Origin: CAZRQL01 sp964602415
GTDB taxonomy: Bacteria > Bacteroidota > Bacteroidia > Cytophagales > Flammeovirgaceae
Direction: 5' to 3'
DNA length: 64,000 nucleotides
Assembly (NCBI GenBank): GCA_964602415.1
Contig: CAZRQL010000009.1
Coordinates: 1 to 64,000, forward strand
Part shown: one piece after another, positions 8,974 to 17,646 of the stretch
How the letters are laid out: every line of letters starts with the position of its first letter
How positions within the stretch are numbered: position 1 is the stretch's first letter
Translations under genes and position numbers: made by a program
The notes under the pieces: generated by a model
Told to the model about the DNA's origin: nothing
The model's database searches: none
The model's input: only the letters and a program-made list of their open reading frames with translations

Positions 8974-9996
8974 ATGAAGTTCAGTGAAGTTTTTTTAGAG
9001 CCTTACCGCCTTGTGGGCGACAAGCCAGCAGATGACTTTTTTGCTCAAAATAAGTCCTCTTTGAGAGAAATACTCAGTTCTGTACAACTCAATAAAGACA
9101 TGAAAAAATTGCCTTCGGAGGTAGTACCTGATTTGCCTTTGTGGGCAGACCAAAAACTTATCAAAGCGGCCATACGTTTTTTTGACAAAAATCCCAAAAA
9201 TATATTACTGCTGCTGGGCTACTACTCACTGCCTTATTGTTATGCGGCAGCCGACGGGGCAAAAGTGCTTTACAACACGGGCAGAATAGTCGAACAAACC
9301 CGCAAACGATTGGCCGAAACTGCCCAATTTGTACTTGACGTTTGCGAGGAAAGCAGCTTTCTACCCAACGGCAAAGCGCGGGCTTCGGCCTTTAAAGTCA
9401 GAATAATACACGCCGCCGTCAGGCATGGCCTTTTGTCAAAAGGCTGGGATAGCAGCACCTATGGCATGCCCGTAAACCAAGAAGATATGGCAGGCACCAA
9501 CCTGAGTTTCTCCTTCATTATTTTGCGGGGGCTTCGCAAAAGTCTGGTCTCAATAAGCCCCAAAGAAGCAGAGGCCTACCTGCATCTTTGGAATGTGGTA
9601 GCCTATTTGCTGGGTTTAGATGAAAAGCTCATTGCATACAGCCTATCAGAGGCAGCAGTCTTGGACAGGCTCATATCCAAACGCAATTTCAGAGAATCCA
9701 CTGAAGGAAAAGAACTTATGAGCGCACTGTTGGATTGCTTAGAGGAAACTTCGCCCTTTCCAAAAGGCTTTGCCCATGACTATACTTATTTCCTTTTGGG
9801 TGATGAAATTTCAAAACTACTTGACTTTAAACCAAACAATAGTGCCCAACCTTTGGTATGGCTCAACAAAGTGGCCAACTGGCTTGAGATAGACCCCGGC
9901 AATAGGGAATTTTCCGAAAAAGTCAAAAGCGGTGTGCGTGAACTTGCAGGCAGAATGTATCCCCTCCCCGAAGCCAATCATTTTAAGGCTTCGTAA
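8974..9996 (+). CDS. MpaB/DUF2236-family putative heme oxygenase
   Basis: A 340-residue, largely helical protein that I assign to the oxygenase MpaB / rubber-oxygenase catalytic family (DUF2236). Characterised relatives such as latex-clearing protein and fungal MpaB' use a b-type heme to cleave carbon-carbon double bonds in isoprenoid chains. Supporting motifs: RIIHAAVRHGLL (about 144-155), GMPVNQEDMAGT (about 164-175) and HLWNVVAYLLG (about 204-214), in the family order and spacing. Where I recall many relatives reading GHLLG, this one has AYLLG, so the heme ligand set deserves checking. There is no signal peptide, so it is probably cytoplasmic. It lies 92 bases after the polyketide synthase on the same strand, with a hairpin between, suggesting it modifies the polyketide or a lipid. 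Its last 19 bases overlap the end of the convergent GH3 gene. Confidence 0.75.
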   Translation: MKFSEVFLEPYRLVGDKPADDFFAQNKSSLREILSSVQLNKDMKKLPSEVVPDLPLWADQKLIKAAIRFFDKNPKNILLLLGYYSLPYCYAAADGAKVLYNTGRIVEQTRKRLAETAQFVLDVCEESSFLPNGKARASAFKVRIIHAAVRHGLLSKGWDSSTYGMPVNQEDMAGTNLSFSFIILRGLRKSLVSISPKEAEAYLHLWNVVAYLLGLDEKLIAYSLSEAAVLDRLISKRNFRESTEGKELMSALLDCLEETSPFPKGFAHDYTYFLLGDEISKLLDFKPNNSAQPLVWLNKVANWLEIDPGNREFSEKVKSGVRELAGRMYPLPEANHFKAS

Positions 9997-12923
9997 ATGA
10001 CATCTTGTATCAAGGTTCTGAATCCTTCCCTTGAAAGTTTTCGATTTTGAGAGGTAGGAAACGTCCGATTTGAAAGAAATACATAGATGAGTTGGTTGTC
10101 GGGGTCTGCCCACGCGCAAGTACCCGTGAACCCTGTGTGGCCAAATACGCTTTGGGGACACCGCGATGAAGTCGGCCCGTCGCCGGACTGATTGGGCATT
10201 AGCGGCTTATCCCAACCCAGCCCCCTCCTGTTGTCGTTGCCGGCATTGGGGCGGCTGTTGAATTTTTGTATGGTGGAAGGAGAAAAAAACACCTCGCCGC
10301 CGTAGCTTCCGCCTTGTAGGTTCATTTGCATAACAACAGCCACATCAAGTGCATTGGAAAAAATACCCGCATGGCCGCCTACCCCCCTTTGTAGTGAAGC
10401 CATAGGGTCGTGGACGTAGCCCCTGACAATCTGGTTTCGGTATTGCAAATCGTATTCTGTAGGAGCGATGCGCTGACAATCAATTCTTTCTAAGGGTTTG
10501 TAGGTCATATTGCTCAACCCCAACCTTTCGAAAAGTTCGGTTTTTAAATAAAAGTCAAGAGTGTGTCCCTTGAGGGTCTCGATAATTTTTTGTAGAAAAA
10601 AAAAACTCAAATCGCTGTACAAGTATCCTATGCGTCCGTATTTGTTTCTGTGCTTGGTTTGCCTGGTTTGTATGGCTTTTTCCAAAATCCAATCTTCTAT
10701 ATCGTATCGGGCAAAAATATTTTCACACACTTCAACAGGAAAACTATCACTGCGATGGGTTTGAAGGTATGTAGGATTGGGTTGTCGCCTGTAAAAGATC
10801 TCATCGTAAAGAGGCAGAAAAGCAACAAATCCCGCTTGATGGGTGAGCATATCCTGCATTTGCACCTCCGATTTGTTTGAGTCTATGGTTTGAGGTAAAT
10901 AGTGCTTTAACTTTTTACTCAAATCGAATATGCCTTGACTGTACAGCATCATAGCGGCCTGAAGCGTGCCAACTACTTTACTCACTGAGGCAATATCGTA
11001 GATGGTTTGGGTGGTAACAGAGTCTTGTTGTTGGTAATCCAAAAAACCAAATCCTTTTTCGTAAACGACCATGGTGTCTTTGCAGACCACCACTTGACAG
11101 CCGGGTGCCGCTCTTGTCTGCACTATTTTTTGGGCAATGGTGTCAATTTTAGACAGTTTGAAGGAAGACATGCCGACCTGTTCGGGCATTCCAAATCGAA
11201 GCCGACCGATTGAAGCCAAATCGAAGCCTTGCCCTGCGCTGAGCGTGCCCACGCTCACGGGCAACCTGCCCCGTGCACCGATTGCCCCAAAAACTATTTG
11301 CGCCCCAACATCTTGTGCTTCTTCTGTATTGTCATAGGCACACACCAAATTTTTGTATTTGTCGAAGTATTTAAGGGCATAAGGATTGCCAAAAACAACC
11401 AAAACGAGTCTTTTTTGGGTTTCAAGTTTGTCTAATGCAGCTCTCAGATTTTCCGGCAGGTCGTAATGATTGGAGGCACTGTTGCCCACGTTATGCAATC
11501 CCACCACCACCAAATCGGCTTGAGAGACCAATTGAGGATATTTTGCGGCAACATCAGTTTTAGAAAGCGAGACTTTCGTGATGGGTGCGTAAGACTCCAG
11601 CCTTTGCAGGAAAAAATCTTTGCCGCTTGCTCCTACACCCAAAGCCACTATTTTTTTCCCTGCAAGGCCTTTTATGGGCAAAACACCGCTATCTGCCCTA
11701 ACGACCGTTATGGCCTGAGTGTAAATTTTGCGTCTCAGCACTTTAGAAGAAATATCGTTCAAATCTTGGTAAAGATTTTCGGTTTTGATGGGTTGGAAGC
11801 GGTGTAAGCCCGCAAAATATTTGGCTTTTAGAATCAGTCTGACCCTCTGCTCAATGTCGCCTATGGTGATTTTACCTTGAGCAATTGCTTTTTCAATGGC
11901 TGTTTTTGCCGAACCAAGATTTCCCGGAAAAAGCAAAACCGTGTTGCCGGCCAACAAGGCCGCAACATTGGCATCGCCTGAGGCATAGTGCTGCGAGACC
12001 CCTTTCATATCCAACGCATCCGTGAAAATCAAGCCTTTAAACTTTAAACTATCCTGTAAAAGCCCTCGGATGATTTTTGGAGAAAGTGAAGAGGCTTGGT
12101 TGGGCGTACTGTCGTAAGCAGGAATGAAAAGGTGCGCTGCCATGAGACTCATCACCTCCTCAGCTATGAGTTTTTTGAAGGGGACAAGTTCCAACGAATC
12201 AAACCGCTCTTTGCTATGAGAAAGAGAGGGTAGCGTCAGATGAGAGTCTTTGTCGGTATCGCCGTGCCCGGGAAAATGTTTGGCACAAGCAATGACCCCG
12301 CCATCTTGTAAGCCTTTGGCGTAAACACTACCCCAAGCGGCTACTTTATGCTTGTCTTCGCCAAAAGAGCGCATCCCAATCACCGGATTGGCGGCGTTGC
12401 TGTTTACATCTACAACAGGGGCAAAATTGACATGAACCCCCAACCTGCGACAGTGCTTGGCAATATGAAGCCCCATTTGATACACCAAAGAATCAGAGGG
12501 CAAAGCCCCCAACACCATTTGCTTTGGGAAGCTGAATGTACTGTCTTTGAGGCGCATACCCAAGCCCCACTCAGCATCGGTAGAAACCAGCAAAGGCAAA
12601 CGCACCGACTGTTGGATTTTGTTGGTGAGTTGGGCTTGTCTGACGGGGCCTCCTTGCATAAATATAACTCCTCCAACCGCATAGTTTTTAATATCTTCTA
12701 ATAGATTTTGTTCGTATTTGGAATCCTTGTTTGAGTAGGCCGGAATCATAAAAAGTTGGCCTATTTTTTCTGCATCACTCAACATGGACAATACAGAATC
12801 TGCCCACAAACCGGCATAATCAACCGAATCCGTTGTTTTATTCTTTTTAAGAATTTCTTTTTTTTGAGCACAAGCGTAAAAAGATACAAAAACACAAAGC
12901 CATAAAATAAATCTAACTACCAT
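9978..12923 (-). CDS. Exported GH3 glycosidase fused to a beta-lactamase-type serine hydrolase
   Basis: Lipoprotein of about 981 residues with two catalytic modules. The first is a family 3 glycoside hydrolase of the NagZ-like type, with KHFPGHGDTDKDSH and a candidate nucleophile Asp302 in TDALDM, followed by a GH3 C-terminal domain to about residue 580. The second is a class C beta-lactamase/penicillin-binding-like hydrolase from about 600, with Ser646 in SVSK, YSD in place of YxN, and HTG near the C-terminus. Such fusions recur in Bacteroidota and are thought to act on peptidoglycan fragments (beta-N-acetylglucosaminidase plus a peptidase or esterase). The ATG at 12923 gives a clean lipoprotein signal with the Cys in SFYAC; a 24-residue upstream extension looks non-coding. 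Confidence 0.9.
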   Translation of the reverse strand: MVVRFILWLCVFVSFYACAQKKEILKKNKTTDSVDYAGLWADSVLSMLSDAEKIGQLFMIPAYSNKDSKYEQNLLEDIKNYAVGGVIFMQGGPVRQAQLTNKIQQSVRLPLLVSTDAEWGLGMRLKDSTFSFPKQMVLGALPSDSLVYQMGLHIAKHCRRLGVHVNFAPVVDVNSNAANPVIGMRSFGEDKHKVAAWGSVYAKGLQDGGVIACAKHFPGHGDTDKDSHLTLPSLSHSKERFDSLELVPFKKLIAEEVMSLMAAHLFIPAYDSTPNQASSLSPKIIRGLLQDSLKFKGLIFTDALDMKGVSQHYASGDANVAALLAGNTVLLFPGNLGSAKTAIEKAIAQGKITIGDIEQRVRLILKAKYFAGLHRFQPIKTENLYQDLNDISSKVLRRKIYTQAITVVRADSGVLPIKGLAGKKIVALGVGASGKDFFLQRLESYAPITKVSLSKTDVAAKYPQLVSQADLVVVGLHNVGNSASNHYDLPENLRAALDKLETQKRLVLVVFGNPYALKYFDKYKNLVCAYDNTEEAQDVGAQIVFGAIGARGRLPVSVGTLSAGQGFDLASIGRLRFGMPEQVGMSSFKLSKIDTIAQKIVQTRAAPGCQVVVCKDTMVVYEKGFGFLDYQQQDSVTTQTIYDIASVSKVVGTLQAAMMLYSQGIFDLSKKLKHYLPQTIDSNKSEVQMQDMLTHQAGFVAFLPLYDEIFYRRQPNPTYLQTHRSDSFPVEVCENIFARYDIEDWILEKAIQTRQTKHRNKYGRIGYLYSDLSFFFLQKIIETLKGHTLDFYLKTELFERLGLSNMTYKPLERIDCQRIAPTEYDLQYRNQIVRGYVHDPMASLQRGVGGHAGIFSNALDVAVVMQMNLQGGSYGGEVFFSPSTIQKFNSRPNAGNDNRRGLGWDKPLMPNQSGDGPTSSRCPQSVFGHTGFTGTCAWADPDNQLIYVFLSNRTFPTSQNRKLSREGFRTLIQDVIYEALK

Positions 12924-13040
12924 ATTTGGTTTTTGGCAAAAGTAGCCAAAAATCAGTTTAGCTTGGTCAAAACAGGTTCTTGCGCAATATGGCAAATCAG
13001 TCTGTGAATAGGTTTTTTCATGGGTTCAAAATTTGATTTG

Positions 13041-13048
13041 TAAATTTG
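13041..13048 (+). promoter_or_regulatory. Putative -7 promoter element (TAAATTTG)
   Basis: The octamer matches the Bacteroidota -7 consensus TAnnTTTG and lies 16 bases before the 3-hydroxyacyl-CoA dehydrogenase ATG. I see no good -33 TTTG at the expected distance. Confidence 0.3.
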
Positions 13049-13064
13049 CCTAAAATTTGATTGC

Positions 13065-13955
13065 ATGAGAGAAATTGCCGTGATAGGGGCTGGTACAATG
13101 GGCAACGGAATCGCCCACGTGTTTGCTCAATATGGATACCATGTATCTTTGATTGATGTGTCAGAATCGAGCTTGCAAAAAGGGCTTGCAACCATCGAAA
13201 AAAACATGGATCGCCAAGTATCCAAAGGCACACTGACAGCCGAAGACAAACAAAATGCGCTGCAAAGAATAAAACCATATTCTTCGCTGGAGCAAGGAGT
13301 CAAATCTGCCGAATTGGTGGTAGAAGCCGCAACGGAAAACATAGACCTGAAACTTCAAATCTTTAAAGACCTTGATGGATTGTGTGCGCCCGAAACCATC
13401 TTGGCATCCAATACCTCTTCTATTTCCATCACAAAAATTGCATCTGTTACGCGCCGACCCGACAAAGTTATCGGTATGCACTTTATGAACCCTGTGCCGG
13501 TCATGAAGTTGGTCGAAATCATCAGAGGCTATGCCAGCAGCGAACAAACCACCGCAACCGTAGTGGAAATAGCAAAAGGCTTAGGGAAAATCACTGCCGA
13601 ATCCAAAGATTACCCGGGCTTTATAGCCAATCGGATATTGATGCCAATGATAAACGAGGCCATTTACACGCTTTACGAAGGAGTCGCCGGTGTTGAAGAA
13701 ATTGATACTGTCATGAAACTTGGCATGGCTCATCCTATGGGGCCGCTGCAACTGGCTGATTTTATTGGACTTGATGTGTGCCTTTCTATATTGAAAGTAT
13801 TGCACTCAGGCTTTGGCAACCCCAAATACGCGCCCTGTCCTTTGCTTGTCAATATGGTAACAGCCGGTTATTTGGGTGTAAAATCAGCAGAGGGATTTTA
13901 TGAGTACTCTCAGGGAACAAAAGAACTTGTGGTATCTTCACGCTTTACAATGTAA
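13065..13955 (+). CDS. hbd: 3-hydroxybutyryl-CoA dehydrogenase
   Basis: NAD(P)-dependent 3-hydroxyacyl-CoA dehydrogenase of 296 residues, close to the usual 280-300. The Rossmann motif GAGTMGNGIAHVFAQYG is at residues 7-23. The catalytic His is in GMHFMNPVPVMKLVEI (about 139-154). The C-terminal helical domain carries GFIANRILMPMINEA and HPMGPLQLADFIGLD. It interconverts 3-hydroxybutyryl-CoA and acetoacetyl-CoA in fatty-acid, polyhydroxybutyrate or phenylacetate metabolism. No thiolase or crotonase is adjacent, so the pathway is not fixed by context. A lipoprotein gene follows 13 bases downstream and may be cotranscribed. Confidence 0.93.
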   Translation: MREIAVIGAGTMGNGIAHVFAQYGYHVSLIDVSESSLQKGLATIEKNMDRQVSKGTLTAEDKQNALQRIKPYSSLEQGVKSAELVVEAATENIDLKLQIFKDLDGLCAPETILASNTSSISITKIASVTRRPDKVIGMHFMNPVPVMKLVEIIRGYASSEQTTATVVEIAKGLGKITAESKDYPGFIANRILMPMINEAIYTLYEGVAGVEEIDTVMKLGMAHPMGPLQLADFIGLDVCLSILKVLHSGFGNPKYAPCPLLVNMVTAGYLGVKSAEGFYEYSQGTKELVVSSRFTM

Positions 13956-13968
13956 AAAATAATATACT

Positions 13969-15249
13969 ATGAAACAGTCAATTAGAAAAGTATTGCTTTT
14001 TAGCCTGATCCCTGCTTTGGGTTATCTGGCAAGTTGCGGTTCAAGCGACCCAACCCCCGTCAAATCGCTAAATATCTCTTTTAGCGGCTTTCAAGGTGCA
14101 ACCTCGGACAGTTCGGCCACTTTGCAGATTGGTCAAACCCTCAATCTCAACATCAATGTCTCAAGCAGCGATGACAAACTGGCTACTCTGACCATCACCA
14201 AAGTTGTTACTCCAAGAGGCACAACGGTTGAGAAAGAAGAAATCATCGGCGAAATCAAAAGAACCCGTGATTTTGACAACGACCGCGTCCACACCTACAG
14301 AACCACTTACAGGGTTTCTGCCGAAGACGCACTACTCAATGGCCCCGTGAAGTTTCGCGTAAAAGTTACCAACACTAAAAACGGCTTTGCTGTACGCACT
14401 TTCTTGCTTACCGTGCAGCAAGCTGACATTTCTATCGGCTTCTTGAACAACGATGGAACGCCTGCTGATTCGGTTGTTACGCGCAATGTGGGCAAAACTT
14501 ACGTGGTTCAGTATTTTGCGGCGACTACCGGTGAGTTGAAAAAAATTGAGTTCAACTCAGTAGGCACAGACAATGTAGTGCGCAACATGACCACTATTGA
14601 AGAAAAAGACATCAGCGACAAGAAGTACTATCTTGGTACACAAACCCTTAGCAATCTGGATGCTAGAATCAAAAATTACGAAGTATCAGTCGAAGACGCT
14701 ACGGGCAAAAGACGCACCCGCATCCTCTATTTAGCCGATCTCATCAAAACAACCACAGCCGCCGGCGGAACCCAACACCTACTTTTGGGCACTCAGTCAA
14801 ACAGTCTGGTTGGTAGCTTTGTACAGTACCAAGATGGAGCCATCCCAAGAGTGAGAAACCAAGCCGAAGCCAGCAACGCCTCTAACAGCGGCACAATTAT
14901 TTTGGCTTACTACAAGGCCACCGGCAGCAATTCACCCTCTTTTTCAACCCCCGGCGACAACTCTTCTAGCAATCCTTTCAAAGATGTGTTCTCAAGGATG
15001 AACCCCAAACTCAATGCAGCACGTATCAAAGCCGCATCTCCTTCTGTTTATGAAAATATCAAGCACGCCTTAGCCCTCGAAAATGCCATCAATTCCAGCG
15101 GTAGTCCCGAGCGCACCTTCGTGAGCGACGTGCAAAAAGATGATGTGTTTTTTGTCTATGAAAAATCCAAAAAATATTTCTTAGCTTTTAAAGTGATTGC
15201 AGTAGGCGGAAATGACGTAACTGTTGAATTTAAGTACATCGAAAAGTAG
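13969..15249 (+). CDS. Lipoprotein of unknown function
   Basis: A 426-residue secreted lipoprotein: a hydrophobic signal peptide ending in LASCGSS puts the lipid-bearing Cys at about residue 23. The body is Ser/Thr-rich with predicted beta-strands, and two stretches (about 33-145 and 155-255) look like consecutive Ig-like or cadherin-like beta-sandwich modules, both containing threonine-rich strands and ending in similar positions. The C-terminal 140 residues include a segment rich in Ser, Asn and Pro. I do not recognise the family. It follows the dehydrogenase by 13 bases and ends at a bidirectional terminator. Confidence 0.8.
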   Translation: MKQSIRKVLLFSLIPALGYLASCGSSDPTPVKSLNISFSGFQGATSDSSATLQIGQTLNLNINVSSSDDKLATLTITKVVTPRGTTVEKEEIIGEIKRTRDFDNDRVHTYRTTYRVSAEDALLNGPVKFRVKVTNTKNGFAVRTFLLTVQQADISIGFLNNDGTPADSVVTRNVGKTYVVQYFAATTGELKKIEFNSVGTDNVVRNMTTIEEKDISDKKYYLGTQTLSNLDARIKNYEVSVEDATGKRRTRILYLADLIKTTTAAGGTQHLLLGTQSNSLVGSFVQYQDGAIPRVRNQAEASNASNSGTIILAYYKATGSNSPSFSTPGDNSSSNPFKDVFSRMNPKLNAARIKAASPSVYENIKHALALENAINSSGSPERTFVSDVQKDDVFFVYEKSKKYFLAFKVIAVGGNDVTVEFKYIEK

Positions 15250-15275
15250 AACCTTTTCCCCAATAGCTTACTCGA

Positions 15276-15308
15276 AAAAGCTCCTCCTATGTTACGGGAG
15301 GGGCTTTT
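15276..15308. terminator. Bidirectional intrinsic terminator
   Basis: A stem of 12 bp (AAAAGCTCCTCC pairing with GGGAGGGGCTTTT, one G:T) closes a short loop and is flanked by T-rich sequence in both directions. It separates two convergent genes. Confidence 0.85.
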
Positions 15309-15311
15309 CTT

Positions 15312-16076
15312 TTATAGTCTAATTTTCAATCCATCGTAAGCCAATCTGATATTGGCAGGAAGCATTTTTTCAACTTCAAGTTGAGTGCCAAGCCTGTGGC
15401 TGATATGAGTAAAAAAAGCCCTCTCAGGTTTGATTTTGTCCACCAGTGCGAGCGCGTCAGAAAGCGTAAAGTGAGAGACATGCCATTCTATCTGCAAAGC
15501 ATTCAAAACCAGTATTTTTGTGCCTTCTATTTTTTTTTGCTCTTCGGGAGAAATATAGTTGGCATCTGTGATGTAGGTGAAATCCCCAAACCTGAAGCCC
15601 ATGACTGGAAGTTTGTGGTGCATCACTTCTATCGGTATGACCTCAATACCACACACCTCAAAAGGCTTCAAGTCAATCTCATGAAGTTCAAATCCGGGCA
15701 CGCCCGGGTACTTGACTTCTTGGAAAGCATAATAAAATTCTTCTTTTATGCGAGCTGCTGTGCGAATATCTGCATAAAGCGGTATGTCTTGTTGTTCATT
15801 TTGAAAGTAATAAGGCCTCGAATCGTCCAAGCCCGCTATGTGGTCTTTGTGGAAGTGGGTAAAAAGAATGGCATCTATGTTGCTTATGCCCTCACGCAAC
15901 ATTTGCCCTCTAAAATCCGCGCCGGTATCTATGACAAAAGACTTGCCCCTGATGTTAATGTGTATGGCTGATCGAGTTCGTTTGTCTCTGAAATCCAAAG
16001 ATCTGCAAACTCCACATTGACAAGCTATGACCGGAACCCCCTGTGAAGTACCTGTTCCCAGAAAAGTAACTTCCAT
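15312..16076 (-). CDS. MBL-fold metallo-hydrolase (PhnP-like)
   Basis: A 254-residue cytoplasmic metallo-beta-lactamase-fold hydrolase. The metal-binding motif HFHKDHIAGLDD (about 75-86) supplies HxHxDH; further ligands are likely His in EVMHHKLPVMGFR, Asp in YITDANYI and His in FFTHISH. N-terminal GTGTSQGVP and the paired cysteines in CQCGVCRS (about 20-27) are typical of the PhnP/cyclic phosphodiesterase-like branch. This family is very common in Bacteroidota as a stand-alone gene. Likely substrates are cyclic or linear phosphodiesters, but no phosphonate genes are nearby, so the exact reaction is open. Confidence 0.88.
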   Translation of the reverse strand: MEVTFLGTGTSQGVPVIACQCGVCRSLDFRDKRTRSAIHINIRGKSFVIDTGADFRGQMLREGISNIDAILFTHFHKDHIAGLDDSRPYYFQNEQQDIPLYADIRTAARIKEEFYYAFQEVKYPGVPGFELHEIDLKPFEVCGIEVIPIEVMHHKLPVMGFRFGDFTYITDANYISPEEQKKIEGTKILVLNALQIEWHVSHFTLSDALALVDKIKPERAFFTHISHRLGTQLEVEKMLPANIRLAYDGLKIRL

Positions 16077-16131
16077 TTTTTGATATGCAAGTTATCAAAT
16101 CAAACTTACAAAGAGCTGCTACACTCTATAA

Positions 16132-16165
16132 TTTGGACTAATTTGATTTGATTGCCGTAACTTTG
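16132..16165 (+). promoter_or_regulatory. Putative Bacteroidota promoter for miaB
   Basis: TTTG at 16132-16135 and TAACTTTG at 16158-16165 match the -33/-7 consensus with a 22-base spacer, one longer than usual. The -7 element ends 23 bases before the ATG. Confidence 0.45.
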
Positions 16166-16188
16166 CTTTTGATTTTTCTGTAAATGAT

Positions 16189-17646
16189 ATGAATACGGTG
16201 CTTAAAGATATACAAATACTTGAAAACCAAGCCTCAGAGACTTGTGAATTCAAAACCACCATAGAAAACGCACTCCCCTCGCAGCGCAAAGTTTACATAG
16301 AAAGCTACGGCTGCCAAATGAATTTTTCAGATAGCGAAATAGTGGCTTCGATTTTGGCAGGCGAGGGATTTGGCACTACCGCAAGCCCTGAACTGGCTGA
16401 TCTGATTTTGCTCAATACCTGCGCCATCAGAGAAAAAGCCGAACTCACCGTTCGTAACCGCTTGCGTCATTTCCAAGGCTTGAAGAAAACCAACCCACAG
16501 GTAACGGTAGGGCTGCTGGGCTGTATGGCTGAAAGATTAAAAACCAGCCTCTTAGAAGAAGAGAAGATTGTGGATTTGGTGGTAGGGCCTGACGCTTACA
16601 GAGACCTGCCCAACTTGGTAGCAAAAGTGGACGAAGGCCAAAAAGCCATCAATGTAATGCTTTCGCGTGAAGAAACCTATGCCGACATCGCCCCTGTGAG
16701 GCTCCACTCCAACGGAATAACCGCCTTCATCTCTATCATGCGCGGCTGCGACAACGTCTGCTCGTTTTGTGTAGTGCCAATGACCAGGGGAAGGGAAAGA
16801 AGCCGAGACCCCAAGTCCATTGTGGAAGAGGCCAAAGACCTGTTTGACAAAGGCTTTCGTGAAGTTACGCTTTTGGGGCAAAATGTGGACTCCTACCGTT
16901 GGTCTGCCGATGAAAAGCTGCGCGGCAAAGCATTGATACAGGCCAAATATGACGAAAAAGTGGTAAACTTTTCACAACTTCTGATTCAAGTTGCCCAAAT
17001 ACACCCCGACTTACGGGTGCGTTTTTCAACTTCGCACCCCAAAGACATGACCGACGACGTACTCAAAGCCATGCGCGACCATGAAAACATCTGCTCTTAC
17101 ATCCATCTGCCCGTGCAAAGCGGCTCCAACACCGTACTGGACAGAATGAACCGAAGTTACACCCGCGAGTGGTATCTGGAAAGGATTCAGGCCATCCGTG
17201 AGATTGTGGGCGATCGTTGCGGCATATCGTCAGACATGATAGCGGGCTTTTGTGGTGAAACAGAAGAAGACCACCAACTTACGCTTTCGCTCATGGATGA
17301 AGTGAAGTACGATTTTGCTTACATGTTCTACTATTCGGAGAGACCGGGCACACCGGCTGCAAAAAAATATGCCGATGACGTGCCCTTGGAAACAAAAAAA
17401 CGCCGCCTAAACGAGATCATAGCTCTACAAAATCAACACTCTCTGTTGCGCAATCAGGGTGATATAGGTAACACCTATCGCGTACTTATAGAAGGCCCTT
17501 CCAAGCGAAGCGAAGACTTCTTGCAAGGACGAAACCCAGCCAATAAAGTCGTTATTTTTCCAAAAGAAAACCACCAAAAAGGGCAGTATGTCAATGTGTT
17601 GATAGAGAGCTGCTCATCGGCAACCTTATTTGGTAAAGTAGTATGA
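16189..17646 (+). CDS. miaB: tRNA-2-methylthio-N6-dimethylallyladenosine synthase
   Basis: Radical-SAM methylthiotransferase that adds the 2-methylthio group to i6A37 of tRNAs reading UNN codons. The UPF0004 domain holds the three auxiliary-cluster cysteines in SYGCQMNFSDSE, LNTCAIREKAE and LLGCMAERL. The radical-SAM CxxxCxxC is in RGCDNVCSFCVVP (about 185-197), and a TRAM domain closes the protein. At 485 residues it is slightly longer than the usual 440-470 because of an N-terminal extension of about 30 residues, common in Bacteroidota. Its stop codon directly abuts the convergent purE stop with no room for a separate terminator. Confidence 0.96.
   Translation: MNTVLKDIQILENQASETCEFKTTIENALPSQRKVYIESYGCQMNFSDSEIVASILAGEGFGTTASPELADLILLNTCAIREKAELTVRNRLRHFQGLKKTNPQVTVGLLGCMAERLKTSLLEEEKIVDLVVGPDAYRDLPNLVAKVDEGQKAINVMLSREETYADIAPVRLHSNGITAFISIMRGCDNVCSFCVVPMTRGRERSRDPKSIVEEAKDLFDKGFREVTLLGQNVDSYRWSADEKLRGKALIQAKYDEKVVNFSQLLIQVAQIHPDLRVRFSTSHPKDMTDDVLKAMRDHENICSYIHLPVQSGSNTVLDRMNRSYTREWYLERIQAIREIVGDRCGISSDMIAGFCGETEEDHQLTLSLMDEVKYDFAYMFYYSERPGTPAAKKYADDVPLETKKRRLNEIIALQNQHSLLRNQGDIGNTYRVLIEGPSKRSEDFLQGRNPANKVVIFPKENHQKGQYVNVLIESCSSATLFGKVV

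Noticed and set aside
12348..12701. Plus-strand open frame inside the GH3 gene
   Set aside because: It lies antisense to conserved GH3 catalytic motifs and has no recognisable features.
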